Below, one piece after another: positions 8,554-16,314 of a stretch of 64,000 nt of DNA (the stretch's first letter is position 1; every line of letters begins with the position of its first letter). The notes beneath the pieces were generated by a model that was given only the letters and a program-made list of their open reading frames with translations, made no database searches and was not told the DNA's origin. A program made the translations under genes and the position numbers. This stretch comes from Caballeronia mineralivorans PML1(12) (GTDB lineage Bacteria > Pseudomonadota > Gammaproteobacteria > Burkholderiales > Burkholderiaceae), in NCBI RefSeq assembly GCF_001028175.1, contig NZ_AEJF01000143.1:62001-126000 (forward strand), written 5' to 3'.

Positions 8554-8585
8554 GGTATCGAGGTGCGATTTCAGAAGGCCCCGCC
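8509..8585 (+). promoter_or_regulatory. Alternative pairing segments of the Thr attenuator
   Basis: Three mutually exclusive pairings are readable. ACGACC (8509-8514, inside the Thr codons) can pair with GGTCGT (8528-8533). GGCGGG (8524-8529) can pair with CCCGCC (8580-8585), which would consume part of the 5' arm of the terminator. The terminator itself pairs 8575-8583 with 8595-8603. This matches the 1:2, 2:3 and 3:4 scheme of attenuation. The pairing partners are seen in sequence; the switching is inferred. Confidence 0.6.
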
Positions 8586-8605
8586 GGAAACGGACGGGGC
8601 CTTTT
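8575..8605 (+). terminator. Intrinsic terminator of the Thr attenuator
   Basis: A 9-bp perfect stem AAGGCCCCG/CGGGGCCTT encloses a CCG-GAAA-CGG inner hairpin with a stable tetraloop, and four T follow the stem base. It lies 21 nt after the leader stop codon and 48 nt before the ThrRS start, so it can only act as a regulatory block on the synthetase gene. Confidence 0.85.
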
Positions 8606-8653
8606 GCATTGTGCAGCCCTCCGTGAAGGCCCTTAAATTTAACGGAGCGCGTT

Positions 8654-9871
8654 GTGGACGATATCGATCATCGGCAGTTAGGTAATAAGCTGGACCTATT
8701 CCATCAGCAGGACGAAGGACCCGGCATGGTGTTCTGGCATCCGCGCGGGTGGGAGCTTTATCGCGTAGTCGAGGATTACATCCGGCGCCGAATGCGCGGC
8801 GCAGGCTTTCGCGAAGTCCGTACGCCGCAACTGTTGGCGCGTTCGCTTTGGGAGCGCAGCGGGCATTGGGACAAGTTTCAGGCAGGCATGTATTCCTTGA
8901 GCAGCAGTCAGGACGAAGCTCATGACAATCGACCGTACTGCCTGAAACCAATGAGCTGCCCCTGCCACGTTCAGATTTTCAATCAGCGGATTCGCTCTTA
9001 TCGCGACCTGCCGATCCGGTACAGCGAGTTTGGGGCGTGCCATCGCGACGAGCCTTCGGGATCTCTCGAAGGATTGAAACGCACGCGCGCTTTCACGCAA
9101 GACGATGCCCACGTCTTCTGCACCGAGGATCAGGTCGAAGCCGAGGTAGGGCGGTTTTGCGACTTGCTTCGCACGGTCTACGCCGACCTTGGTTTCTCGG
9201 CGTTTCGCGTTTTGCTCGCCACGCGCCCCGATCGGCGGGCAGGCGATGACGCCGTGTGGGATCGTGCAGAAGCGGCGCTTGCGAAGGCCGCGGCTTCCGC
9301 CGGCTTGACGTTCGACGTACGTCCGGGAGAAGGTGCTTTCTATGGTCCTAAACTCGAATTCCACCTTACCGATAGCCGCGACCGTAGCTGGCAATGCGGA
9401 ACGATCCAGCTTGATTTCGTCTTGCCGGATCGTCTTGACGCAAGCTTTGTCTCGTTCGAGAACGAGCATATACGCCCGGTGATGATTCACCATGCGGTCT
9501 TGGGCAGCATGGAACGGTTTATCGCCATGCTGCTTGAGCACCATGAAGGTTGGTTGCCCCTATGGCTCGCTCCCGATCAGGTGATGGTGGCAACAGTATC
9601 GGATGCCAGCGCTGCCTACGGGCAACGCGTGATGCACGCGCTGGACGACGCCGGGCTAAGGACGGTCTTCGACGACAGGCCCGAGAGGCTGGAGCGAAAG
9701 ATCGTCGATGCACGCGAACAGCGCATCCCTGTTTTTATCACGGTAGGTGCGCGCGACGAGCGCAGCGAAACGGTATCGCTGCGACTTCGGGACGGCACGC
9801 AAAGCACTTTCCCGATGCTTGAGGGCATCGAACGCTTGCGTGAGATGGCGCGCGCGCCCACGAAGACCTGA
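8654..9871 (+). CDS. Threonyl-tRNA synthetase paralogue without TGS/editing domains
   Basis: A 405-residue class II synthetase, starting at GTG with GGAG 6 nt upstream. It aligns only with the catalytic core and anticodon-binding domain of ThrRS (bacterial enzymes are about 640 residues), so the N-terminal TGS and editing domains are absent. Core features are intact: motif 1 region (FREVRTPQLL), motif 2 (ACHRDEPSG...RAFTQDDAH), motif 3 (GSMERFIAMLLEHH) and the zinc ligands C102, H153 and H279. The anticodon-binding domain covers about residues 300-400. It should charge tRNA-Thr in the cytosol but cannot clear Ser-tRNA-Thr. A full-length housekeeping thrS is presumably elsewhere. Expression appears to be set by the Thr attenuator just upstream. 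Confidence 0.88.
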   Translation: MDDIDHRQLGNKLDLFHQQDEGPGMVFWHPRGWELYRVVEDYIRRRMRGAGFREVRTPQLLARSLWERSGHWDKFQAGMYSLSSSQDEAHDNRPYCLKPMSCPCHVQIFNQRIRSYRDLPIRYSEFGACHRDEPSGSLEGLKRTRAFTQDDAHVFCTEDQVEAEVGRFCDLLRTVYADLGFSAFRVLLATRPDRRAGDDAVWDRAEAALAKAAASAGLTFDVRPGEGAFYGPKLEFHLTDSRDRSWQCGTIQLDFVLPDRLDASFVSFENEHIRPVMIHHAVLGSMERFIAMLLEHHEGWLPLWLAPDQVMVATVSDASAAYGQRVMHALDDAGLRTVFDDRPERLERKIVDAREQRIPVFITVGARDERSETVSLRLRDGTQSTFPMLEGIERLREMARAPTKT

Positions 9872-10198
9872 TTGAAAGGTGGAGGAAAGGCCCACGTCCG
9901 GCTCTTTCCTCGATAACACCTTCGAGACGGACATCACCGCCCACCAAAAAACCACCTCAAGGGTTTCCCCTCATTAATTGCCGCTTGACCGTCGCAATAT
10001 GACGTCTTAAGTTCTATACATGTTCCTACATGTACTTTTTAAAGTACCGAAAGGGAACAAGAAGATGGCATTCGCGGCCCGGTTGTGACCGAAGCGTTCA
10101 GTTGGGCAACGCGCAGCGATCTTGACCAAAACATGTGCATACTTGTGCTTTTGCAGAGACTGGGCGGTCCGGTTCTCATCGGCACAGGGAGTCACAAG
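9872..10198 (+). promoter_or_regulatory. Intergenic region with candidate GntR operator
   Basis: A 327-bp gap between the ThrRS paralogue and gntR. It holds an 8-bp hairpin (9882-9889 with 9904-9911), a perfect inverted repeat GTACTTT-TT-AAAGTAC at 10032-10047, and two TACATGT repeats just before it (10017-10023 and 10027-10033). GTAC-N-GTAC palindromes are typical of HutC/GntR-type sites, so autoregulation of the next gene is likely. No coding frame with family features was seen. Confidence 0.45.
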
Positions 10199-10927
10199 AT
10201 GGTTAAGCGAGCAGTAAAAACGGCGGAAGTCGGGCGCTCGAAGGCGCATATGGTTGCCGCCACGATCGAGCAGGACATTCTCACCGGACGCCTGCCGTTC
10301 GGGCAGCAACTGGAAAGCGAGAACGAGCTGGTCGAGCGTTTTGCGGTCAGCCGTAACACCGTTCGCAAGGGGCTCGATCTGCTGACCAACGGTGGCTTGA
10401 TTACGCGCAAGGGCGGCATCGGCTCGTTCGTGACGTTCAACGGTCAGGCGATTGACGGCACGCTCGGCTGGACCACGGCGATAGAAAAAGCGGGTGGTGG
10501 CGCGCAAACCCGCTTGCTGCAGATTGCACTGGTCGAAGATGAGACGCTTGCGCAGGAGTTGAAGTTGACGCGAACGACCTTCGTGGCGATCGACCGGATG
10601 CGCGTGATCGGCGCCGACGCGCAATGCATTTCGCTCGAGCGCAGCCGCTTGCCGTTCAACGACGACCTCGCGGCGTTGCCGCTGGAAGGGCTGGCGGGCG
10701 GATCGCTGAACCGGACGTTGATCGAACATGGCATGGTGCCGCATCACGGCGAGCAATGGGCCGAAGTGGTCGGTCTCGACGCTGCCGATGCTCGCCTGCT
10801 CAAGCGTCGCGCCGGCACCCCGTTCCTGCGCTCGCGGCGGCTCACACGCGATCGGGATGAACGGATTATCGAGTATGTCGTGAGCTTGCTGGACCCCGCT
10901 TTCTTTGCACTACATCTGGAATTCTGA
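10199..10927 (+). CDS. GntR/HutC-family regulator (YegW-like)
   Basis: A 242-residue repressor-type protein. I chose the ATG at 10199 because AGGGAG lies 7 nt upstream; the frame extends further back without a ribosome site. The N-terminal GntR winged helix (residues about 10-75: SKAHMVAATIEQDILTGRLPFG, SENELVERFAVSRNTVRKGL) is followed by a UTRA effector domain ending LLDPAFFALHLEF. HutC-type proteins respond to small metabolites. Its stop overlaps the next start by one base (TGATG), and the order regulator, ADP-ribosylglycohydrolase, permease, PfkB kinase mirrors E. coli yegW/yegTUV. Confidence 0.88.
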   Translation: MVKRAVKTAEVGRSKAHMVAATIEQDILTGRLPFGQQLESENELVERFAVSRNTVRKGLDLLTNGGLITRKGGIGSFVTFNGQAIDGTLGWTTAIEKAGGGAQTRLLQIALVEDETLAQELKLTRTTFVAIDRMRVIGADAQCISLERSRLPFNDDLAALPLEGLAGGSLNRTLIEHGMVPHHGEQWAEVVGLDAADARLLKRRAGTPFLRSRRLTRDRDERIIEYVVSLLDPAFFALHLEF

Positions 10928-11964
10928 TGTCTTCGTCTTTGCTTTTGAATCACCCCACGTTGGCGGATCGCGCACGCGGCGCCTTCTACGGTCTCGCACT
11001 CGGCGACGCGTTCGGCATGCCGACCCAGTCGCTCAGCCGCGAGCGCCTCGTCGAACAGTTCGGACGTATCGACAAGCTGGAAAACGCATTTCCCGATCAA
11101 CCGATTGCGCCGGGCCTGCCTGCCGGCTCCATCACCGACGACACGGAACAAGCAGTTCTCGTCGCGCATTTGCTGGTCGATGGCAACGGCAAGATCGAGC
11201 CCATGGCGTTTGCGCAGGCGTTGATCGAATGGGAAGCATCGATGAAGGCGCGCGGTTCGCTCGACCTGCTCGGACCATCGACGAAACAGGCGATCGAGCG
11301 CATTGCCGCAGGGGAAGATCCGCTGCGCACGGGCCGTTTCGGTACGACCAACGGCGCGGCCATGCGCGTGACGCCGATCGGGATTGCGTTCGACCTGAGA
11401 CGGCATGACGTGTTTATCGATGCCGTCGTGCAGTCGTGTGTGGTGACGCATAACACCTCGCTCGGCATTTCGAGCGCGGCGGCGGTAGCGGCCGCGGTGT
11501 CCGCCGGACTGAACGGTGCGAGCCTCGTTGAAGCGCTCGAAGCAGGCATCTCGATGGCCGAGGCCGCCGAGAGCCGCGGTTTCTGGGTCGCGGGCGGGCG
11601 CATTGCGCCGCGCATTCGCCACGCACGCGAGCTGATGTGCAATTGCGCGGGGCACGAAGTGGCGGACACGATCTATGACGTGATCGGAACGTCGGTGGCA
11701 TCGCAGGAATCGGTCGTGGCGGCGTTCGCGCTGGCTTTTGATGTGCAGAACCGTGGTAACACCATCGAGGCCGCCCTGGGGGCTGCAGCGAGCCTCGGTG
11801 GCGATACCGACACGATCGCCGCCGTGCTTGGCGCGATCCTCGGCGCGTGTGCGGGTTACGACGCGCTGCCGGTTGTTTCCATCGAGACCATTCGACGCGT
11901 CAATTCGCTCGATCTCGATCCGCTGGTCGAACGTTTGCTTGGACTGCGCGCCGGCACTTCCTGA
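10927..11964 (+). CDS. ADP-ribosylglycohydrolase-fold protein (YegU-like)
   Basis: A 345-residue all-alpha protein of the ADP-ribosylglycohydrolase (DraG/ARH) family. Both metal-binding signatures are present: SITDDTEQAV near residues 65-74 and GGDTDTIAAVLG near residues 283-294, plus the family N-terminus ARGAFYGLALGDAFGMP. The family cleaves N- or O-glycosidic bonds to ribose in a dinuclear Mg-dependent reaction. Within this transport/kinase cluster a free nucleoside-like compound is a likelier substrate than ADP-ribosylated protein; this is inferred. Translation is probably coupled to gntR through the one-base overlap. Confidence 0.87.
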   Translation: MSSSLLLNHPTLADRARGAFYGLALGDAFGMPTQSLSRERLVEQFGRIDKLENAFPDQPIAPGLPAGSITDDTEQAVLVAHLLVDGNGKIEPMAFAQALIEWEASMKARGSLDLLGPSTKQAIERIAAGEDPLRTGRFGTTNGAAMRVTPIGIAFDLRRHDVFIDAVVQSCVVTHNTSLGISSAAAVAAAVSAGLNGASLVEALEAGISMAEAAESRGFWVAGGRIAPRIRHARELMCNCAGHEVADTIYDVIGTSVASQESVVAAFALAFDVQNRGNTIEAALGAAASLGGDTDTIAAVLGAILGACAGYDALPVVSIETIRRVNSLDLDPLVERLLGLRAGTS

Positions 11965-12015
11965 CGCGTTTAACGCGTTTCCCGCTGTTCCCTTTAATCT
12001 GGAGATCGGACTCAG

Positions 12016-13455
12016 ATGGCTTCGCCACGCACGTCAAACAGCGCTCGCAAAGTCGAGACGCGCGGTATCGAACCTGTACCGGAGAGCGAATGTCATGGAC
12101 ATCCGCTGCAGCTTTTCTGGGTCTGGTTCGCCGCTAACATCAGTATTCTCGGGTTGCCGCTGGGGGCAACGCTGGTCGCTTTCCAGCATCTCGCGATCTG
12201 GCAGGCGGCGCTTGTCGCGGTGGTCGGTGCGGCGGGATCGTTCGCTATCGTTGGCGTGATTTCGATTGCCGGGCGACGCGGGCATGCACCGAGCCTTACC
12301 CTGTCGCGGGCAATCTTCGGCGTGCGCGGCAACATAGGGCCGACCATCGTCTCGCTGTTGTCGCGGCTCGGCTGGGAGACGGTCAATACAACGACGGCCG
12401 CGTACGTGTTGTTATCGCTCGCAACGATCGTGTTCGGTACGCCCGCCGAAGCCAAGAATGCGCCGGTGCTGACGCTTGTGTTCATCGCTGTGTTCGTGGT
12501 GCTGACGTTGATCGTGTCGGGGCTTGGGCACGCGACGCTGCTTGTGATCCAGAAGTGGTCCACCTATGTGTTCGGCGTGCTCAATTTGCTGGTCGCCGGT
12601 TTCCTTGCAACGGCCATCGACTGGCATGCCGTATTCAATGCGGCGCCGGCGCCGTTGAGCGCGGTGATAATCGGAATCGGCACGATTGCAGCAGGAACCG
12701 GGGTTGGCTGGGCCAACGCGGGCGCCGATATGTCGCGCTATCAGGCGCCGACGGTCAAGGGTCCGGCGCTGGTCGCATCGGCGGCGTTCGGCGCGGGCAT
12801 TCCGCTGATTCTCCTGGTCACGCTCGGCGCGCTGCTGTCGGTCGGCAACGATCATCTCGCGTCGGCCACGGACCCGATCGCCGCGATTCGCGAAATGTTG
12901 CCTACATGGATGGCTATTCCTTACCTGATCACGGCGTTCGGCGGTTTGCTGCTGTCCAATTATTTGTCGGTGTATTCGGCCGGTTTGACGACACTCACGC
13001 TGGGCCTGAAAGTGAAGCGCGTGCAGGCGGTGGTGGTCGACGTCGTGGTGATCTTCGCGGGCTCGATCTATTTCATGCTGATTGCCGGAAGCTTCTATGG
13101 TCCGTTCATCGGCTTCATTTCGCTGCTCGCGGTGCCTATCACGGCGTGGGTCGGTATCTTCGTCGTGGATCTGATTCATCGTCAGGAGTATTCGCCAACC
13201 GACTTGCTCGATGTCTCCCCGCGCAGCGCTTACTGGTACAAAGGCGGCATTGAGTGGCGTGCGTTCGGCGCGTGGGCGCTCGCGATCGTGCTCGGGTTCT
13301 GCTTTCTCTCAACGGGTGCGATTCATGGCGTGTTCGCGAATTCATGGTTCGGACGCAACGGCCTTGGCTGGATCGTGACGTTCGTGGTGGCAGCCGGCGT
13401 GTATGCAGTTTTAGGCGGCGCGCGCGGTGCAGTTAAACGTTGGAAGACCGCATGA
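12016..13455 (+). CDS. NCS1-family nucleobase/nucleoside permease
   Basis: A 479-residue inner-membrane protein with about 12 hydrophobic helices after a polar 30-residue N-terminus. The first helix region (LFWVWFAANISILGLPLGATL) and the following segment SRAIFGVRGN fit the NCS1 cytosine/purine/allantoin carriers. It replaces the MFS-type YegT of E. coli at the equivalent position. GGAG at 12001-12004 is rather far (11 nt) from the ATG, so the start is moderately certain. Its TGA overlaps the next ATG (ATGA), showing tight operon structure with the kinase. A nucleobase- or nucleoside-like substrate is likely. Confidence 0.86.
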   Translation: MASPRTSNSARKVETRGIEPVPESECHGHPLQLFWVWFAANISILGLPLGATLVAFQHLAIWQAALVAVVGAAGSFAIVGVISIAGRRGHAPSLTLSRAIFGVRGNIGPTIVSLLSRLGWETVNTTTAAYVLLSLATIVFGTPAEAKNAPVLTLVFIAVFVVLTLIVSGLGHATLLVIQKWSTYVFGVLNLLVAGFLATAIDWHAVFNAAPAPLSAVIIGIGTIAAGTGVGWANAGADMSRYQAPTVKGPALVASAAFGAGIPLILLVTLGALLSVGNDHLASATDPIAAIREMLPTWMAIPYLITAFGGLLLSNYLSVYSAGLTTLTLGLKVKRVQAVVVDVVVIFAGSIYFMLIAGSFYGPFIGFISLLAVPITAWVGIFVVDLIHRQEYSPTDLLDVSPRSAYWYKGGIEWRAFGAWALAIVLGFCFLSTGAIHGVFANSWFGRNGLGWIVTFVVAAGVYAVLGGARGAVKRWKTA

Positions 13456-14399
13456 CGCAAGCAGAATCACAGCAGACATTGAGATTGATTCATACGGGTC
13501 AGGTGATCGTCGATCTGGTCATGCAAATCGACGCGCTTCCCGCACCGGGCGGCGACGTGCTCGCGCACAATGCAAGCTTCGAAGTGGGCGGTGGTTTCAA
13601 CGTCATGGCGGCGGCGCGCCGCAGCGGCATGCGCGTGGTGTATCCGGGCGGTCATGGGCACGGGCGTTTCGGCGATATGGCGCGCCAGGCCCTGGCGCAA
13701 GAAGGCGTGGAAATTGCGGGGCCGGAAGTCGCGGACCAGGATACGGGCTTGTGCGTGGCTATCGTCGATGCTTCCGCCGAGCGCACGTTCGTCTCGCACA
13801 TGGGCGCGGAGAGCGTGCTCGAGCGGCATGTGCTGAATGCGCTCTCGGTGAACGGGAACGATATTGTCTACGTCAGCGGTTATAGCCTGATGCTCGCGGA
13901 CAAGGGGGCAGTGCTTGTCGACTGGCTTGAAGACTTGCCTTCTGACACGCGCATTGCATTCGATCCGGGACCGCTTGTGGATGCCATCGATGCAGCGTTG
14001 CTCGAGCGCATGCTGGCAGTCGTTTCGATCTGGACGAGCAACCGTGCAGAAGCATTGCGTTTCGCCGATACCGACGACTTCAACGCCGCGTTCGACCTGA
14101 TCATCGCGCGCTTAAGAACGGGCGCGCTGGTGATTGTTCGCGATGGCGCGCTCGGTTGTCATCTGCGTGTGGGGGAAAAAACTGAGCACGTGCCGGGGTT
14201 CGCGGTGAAAGCGGTCGATAGCAACGGTGCCGGCGATGCCCACGCCGGCGTGTTCCTGGCCGTGCTCGCGAGCGGCGCGGAGGCACGGACGGCGGCTCGC
14301 CGCGCGAACGCTGCTGCGGCGATTGCCGTCACCCGCTATGGCCCGGCGACCGCACCGGATGCAGCGGAAATAGACGCCTTCATGGCGTCGGTTGCTTAA
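13452..14399 (+). CDS. PfkB-family sugar/nucleoside kinase (YegV-like)
   Basis: A 315-residue ribokinase-fold kinase. The start at 13452 overlaps the permease stop. N-terminal GGDV...GGGFNVMAAARRSG is the substrate-binding PfkB signature 1 region, and DSNGAGDAHAG near residues 258-268 is signature 2 with the catalytic Asp and anion hole. It should transfer phosphate from ATP to a ribosyl compound, trapping or activating the product of the preceding hydrolase. It is the last gene of the four-gene cluster; the next gene starts 91 bp later. The exact sugar is unknown. Confidence 0.88.
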   Translation: MTQAESQQTLRLIHTGQVIVDLVMQIDALPAPGGDVLAHNASFEVGGGFNVMAAARRSGMRVVYPGGHGHGRFGDMARQALAQEGVEIAGPEVADQDTGLCVAIVDASAERTFVSHMGAESVLERHVLNALSVNGNDIVYVSGYSLMLADKGAVLVDWLEDLPSDTRIAFDPGPLVDAIDAALLERMLAVVSIWTSNRAEALRFADTDDFNAAFDLIIARLRTGALVIVRDGALGCHLRVGEKTEHVPGFAVKAVDSNGAGDAHAGVFLAVLASGAEARTAARRANAAAAIAVTRYGPATAPDAAEIDAFMASVA

Positions 14400-14490
14400 G
14401 CGATCCAGGGACGTTTGAGCGCTCGTCCATGCGCGATTGCGCGAGCGCGTATATGCTAAGTTTCCCCGCTTTGCGCCCTGGAGAAACCGC

Positions 14491-15528
14491 ATGACCTCAG
14501 CTACCGCTCGACAAATCGTGTTGGCCTCACGTCCCACTGGCGGCCGTGCCGCGCTGACAGATTTTCGCCTCGAAGAAGTGCCAATGCTCACGCCCGGGGA
14601 AGGGCAGGTGCTGCTGCGTATCGACTATCTATCGCTCGATCCGTACATGCGCGGTCGCATGAACGACGCGCGCTCGTATGCGAAACCCGCCCAGATCGGC
14701 GAGGCGATGCCCGGTGAGAGCGTGGCGACTGTCATCCAATCACGCGATGCGAAACTTCAGCCGGGCGCGCAGGTGCTCGTGCACGCGGGCTGGGTCAGCC
14801 ACGCGGTGGCCGATGCCAAGGACTTGAGCGCGTTGCCCGTGGACGGCATCGCTGCTCGGGCCTACCTCGGCGTGCTCGGCATGCCGGGGTTCACTGCGTA
14901 CGCCGGCATGGCGGCGATCGGCAAGCCGAAGAGCGGCGAGACGGTGGTGGTTGGCGCGGCGAGCGGACCGGTAGGCTCGCTTGTCGGTCAGCTCGGCAAG
15001 ATCGCGGGCGCTCGTGTGGTGGGTATCGCGGGTGGCGCGAAGAAGTGCGGTTATGTAGTGGACGAACTTGGCTTCGATGCCGCCATCGACCATCGCGCGC
15101 CCGACTTTGCCGATCAGTTGGCGAAGGCGTGTCCCAAGGGTATCGATGTGTATTTCGAGAATATCGGCGGCGCGGTGTGGACGGCCGTGCTGCCTTTGCT
15201 CAATCAATACGGCCGCGTTCCCGTGTGCGGATTGATGGCGCAGACATCGGGCAAAAATGGCGGTGCTGACGATGGCCTCGCGGCGACGATGCGCGCGATT
15301 CTTACGCGCAGCCTGACGGTGCGTGGTTATATCAACTACGAGTTTTTGCCCGAGTATCGGGAAGCTTTCCTGCGCGATGTCGGCGGTTTTTTGCGCGCGG
15401 GCGAGGTGAAGCATCTTGAAGATGTGACCGTGGGATTGGAGAGCGCACCGCAGGCATTCCTCGATATGATCGACGGGCGGAATTTCGGTAAGGTACTGGT
15501 GCGGGTGTCAGAGGAAGCTATAGCCTGA
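14491..15528 (+). CDS. MDR-superfamily NADPH-dependent oxidoreductase
   Basis: A 345-residue zinc-free medium-chain reductase. The start at 14491 has GGAG 7 nt upstream. The N-terminus (IVLASRPTGG, then LDPYMRGRM) and the nucleotide-binding loop VVGAASGPVGSLVGQLGKIAG identify the leukotriene B4 dehydrogenase/CurA-like group, which reduces alpha,beta-unsaturated ketones and aldehydes with NADPH. The AxxGxxG-type loop is intact and length is normal. It stands alone between the kinase cluster and vapBC, so no pathway can be assigned. Confidence 0.88.
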   Translation: MTSATARQIVLASRPTGGRAALTDFRLEEVPMLTPGEGQVLLRIDYLSLDPYMRGRMNDARSYAKPAQIGEAMPGESVATVIQSRDAKLQPGAQVLVHAGWVSHAVADAKDLSALPVDGIAARAYLGVLGMPGFTAYAGMAAIGKPKSGETVVVGAASGPVGSLVGQLGKIAGARVVGIAGGAKKCGYVVDELGFDAAIDHRAPDFADQLAKACPKGIDVYFENIGGAVWTAVLPLLNQYGRVPVCGLMAQTSGKNGGADDGLAATMRAILTRSLTVRGYINYEFLPEYREAFLRDVGGFLRAGEVKHLEDVTVGLESAPQAFLDMIDGRNFGKVLVRVSEEAIA

Positions 15529-15572
15529 TGGGCAGTGTCTGTGTACGTCCATTTTTCACTAGAAGTAGATTG

Positions 15573-15626
15573 TACACACGTGTATTTACATTGAGGATGT
15601 TTTCGGCTATAGTACATCCAACGTAC
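15573..15626 (+). promoter_or_regulatory. vapBC promoter and operator
   Basis: TTTACA (15585-15590) and TATAGT (15608-15613) are 17 bp apart, close to sigma-70 consensus. A perfect inverted repeat TACAC-AC-GTGTA (15573-15584) abuts the -35 box, and a second GTAC...GTAC repeat (15612-15615 with 15623-15626) covers the start region. This is the usual layout for autorepression by an AbrB-type antitoxin-toxin complex. AGGAG at 15632-15636 is the ribosome site of vapB. Confidence 0.65.
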
Positions 15627-15642
15627 ACACAAGGAGTTCGCT

Positions 15643-15879
15643 ATGCCTACCACGAAAGTTTTCCGAAATGGAAACTCGCAGGCCGTGCGCATTCCCGCCG
15701 AACTGGCCTATGACCGTATGGATATAGAGGTGGAGATCGAGCGCGTGGGCGACGAATTAAGGATTCGTCCGGCACGTCGATCTCTGGCGGGGGTGCTGAA
15801 AACCTTTGCCAAATTCGCACCGGATTTCACGGTGGACGGTCGTGACGAACACGAGCAGACGGAGCGCGAGGATTTGTAA
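15643..15879 (+). CDS. vapB: VapB-type antitoxin (SpoVT-AbrB fold)
   Basis: A 78-residue protein with the swapped-hairpin AbrB DNA-binding N-terminus (TTKVFRNGNSQAVRIPAEL), the standard VagC/VapB signature. The C-terminal acidic tail would wrap the toxin. It neutralises the following PIN-domain RNase and, with it, represses their shared promoter. Its stop codon overlaps the toxin start by one base (TAATG), ensuring coupled synthesis. Length is family-normal and the frame appears intact. Confidence 0.9.
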   Translation: MPTTKVFRNGNSQAVRIPAELAYDRMDIEVEIERVGDELRIRPARRSLAGVLKTFAKFAPDFTVDGRDEHEQTEREDL

Positions 15880-16280
15880 TGCCGCTTTATATGCTCGACA
15901 CGAACATCTGCATTTACCTGATGAAAAATCAACCCGAGCAGGTTGCTCGACGTTTTGAGAAATGCTATTTCGGCGACGTGGTCATGTCTGCTATCACGTT
16001 TGCCGAACTGGAATACGGTGTGGCAGTTTCGGCAAACCCAAAGCGTGAAAGGCGGCATCTTGCGGCACTGACACAAGACATTCGGGTGTTGCCGTTCGAC
16101 GCTGCTGCCGCGACCGCCTACGGTCCGATCCGGGAAGCCACGCGCGAACGGAAGAAGGATCATCTCGACAAGCTAATAGCGGCGCATGCTTTGGCGTTAG
16201 ACGTGATTCTGGTTACCAACAATGAACGAGATTTCGCGAATTACCTCGGCGTGAAAGTTGAAAACTGGCTAAACGGATAA
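15879..16280 (+). CDS. vapC: VapC-type PIN-domain toxin ribonuclease
   Basis: A 133-residue PIN-domain endoribonuclease. The acidic metal-binding residues are in place: D7 (MLDTN), E43 (FAELEYG), D97 (LDKLIAAHAL) and D118 (NNERDF). VapC toxins cleave specific tRNAs or rRNA and stop growth when the antitoxin is degraded. All catalytic positions are intact, so the module is likely active. It follows vapB with a one-base overlap. Confidence 0.91.
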   Translation: MPLYMLDTNICIYLMKNQPEQVARRFEKCYFGDVVMSAITFAELEYGVAVSANPKRERRHLAALTQDIRVLPFDAAAATAYGPIREATRERKKDHLDKLIAAHALALDVILVTNNERDFANYLGVKVENWLNG

Positions 16281-16314
16281 GACTGTGGCGGTCGGCTCTA
16301 ACCCATCCAACCCC

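Noticed and set aside
10007..10756. Long minus-strand frame opposite gntR
   Set aside because: It is the shadow of a GC-rich gene in the other strand, with no family similarity.
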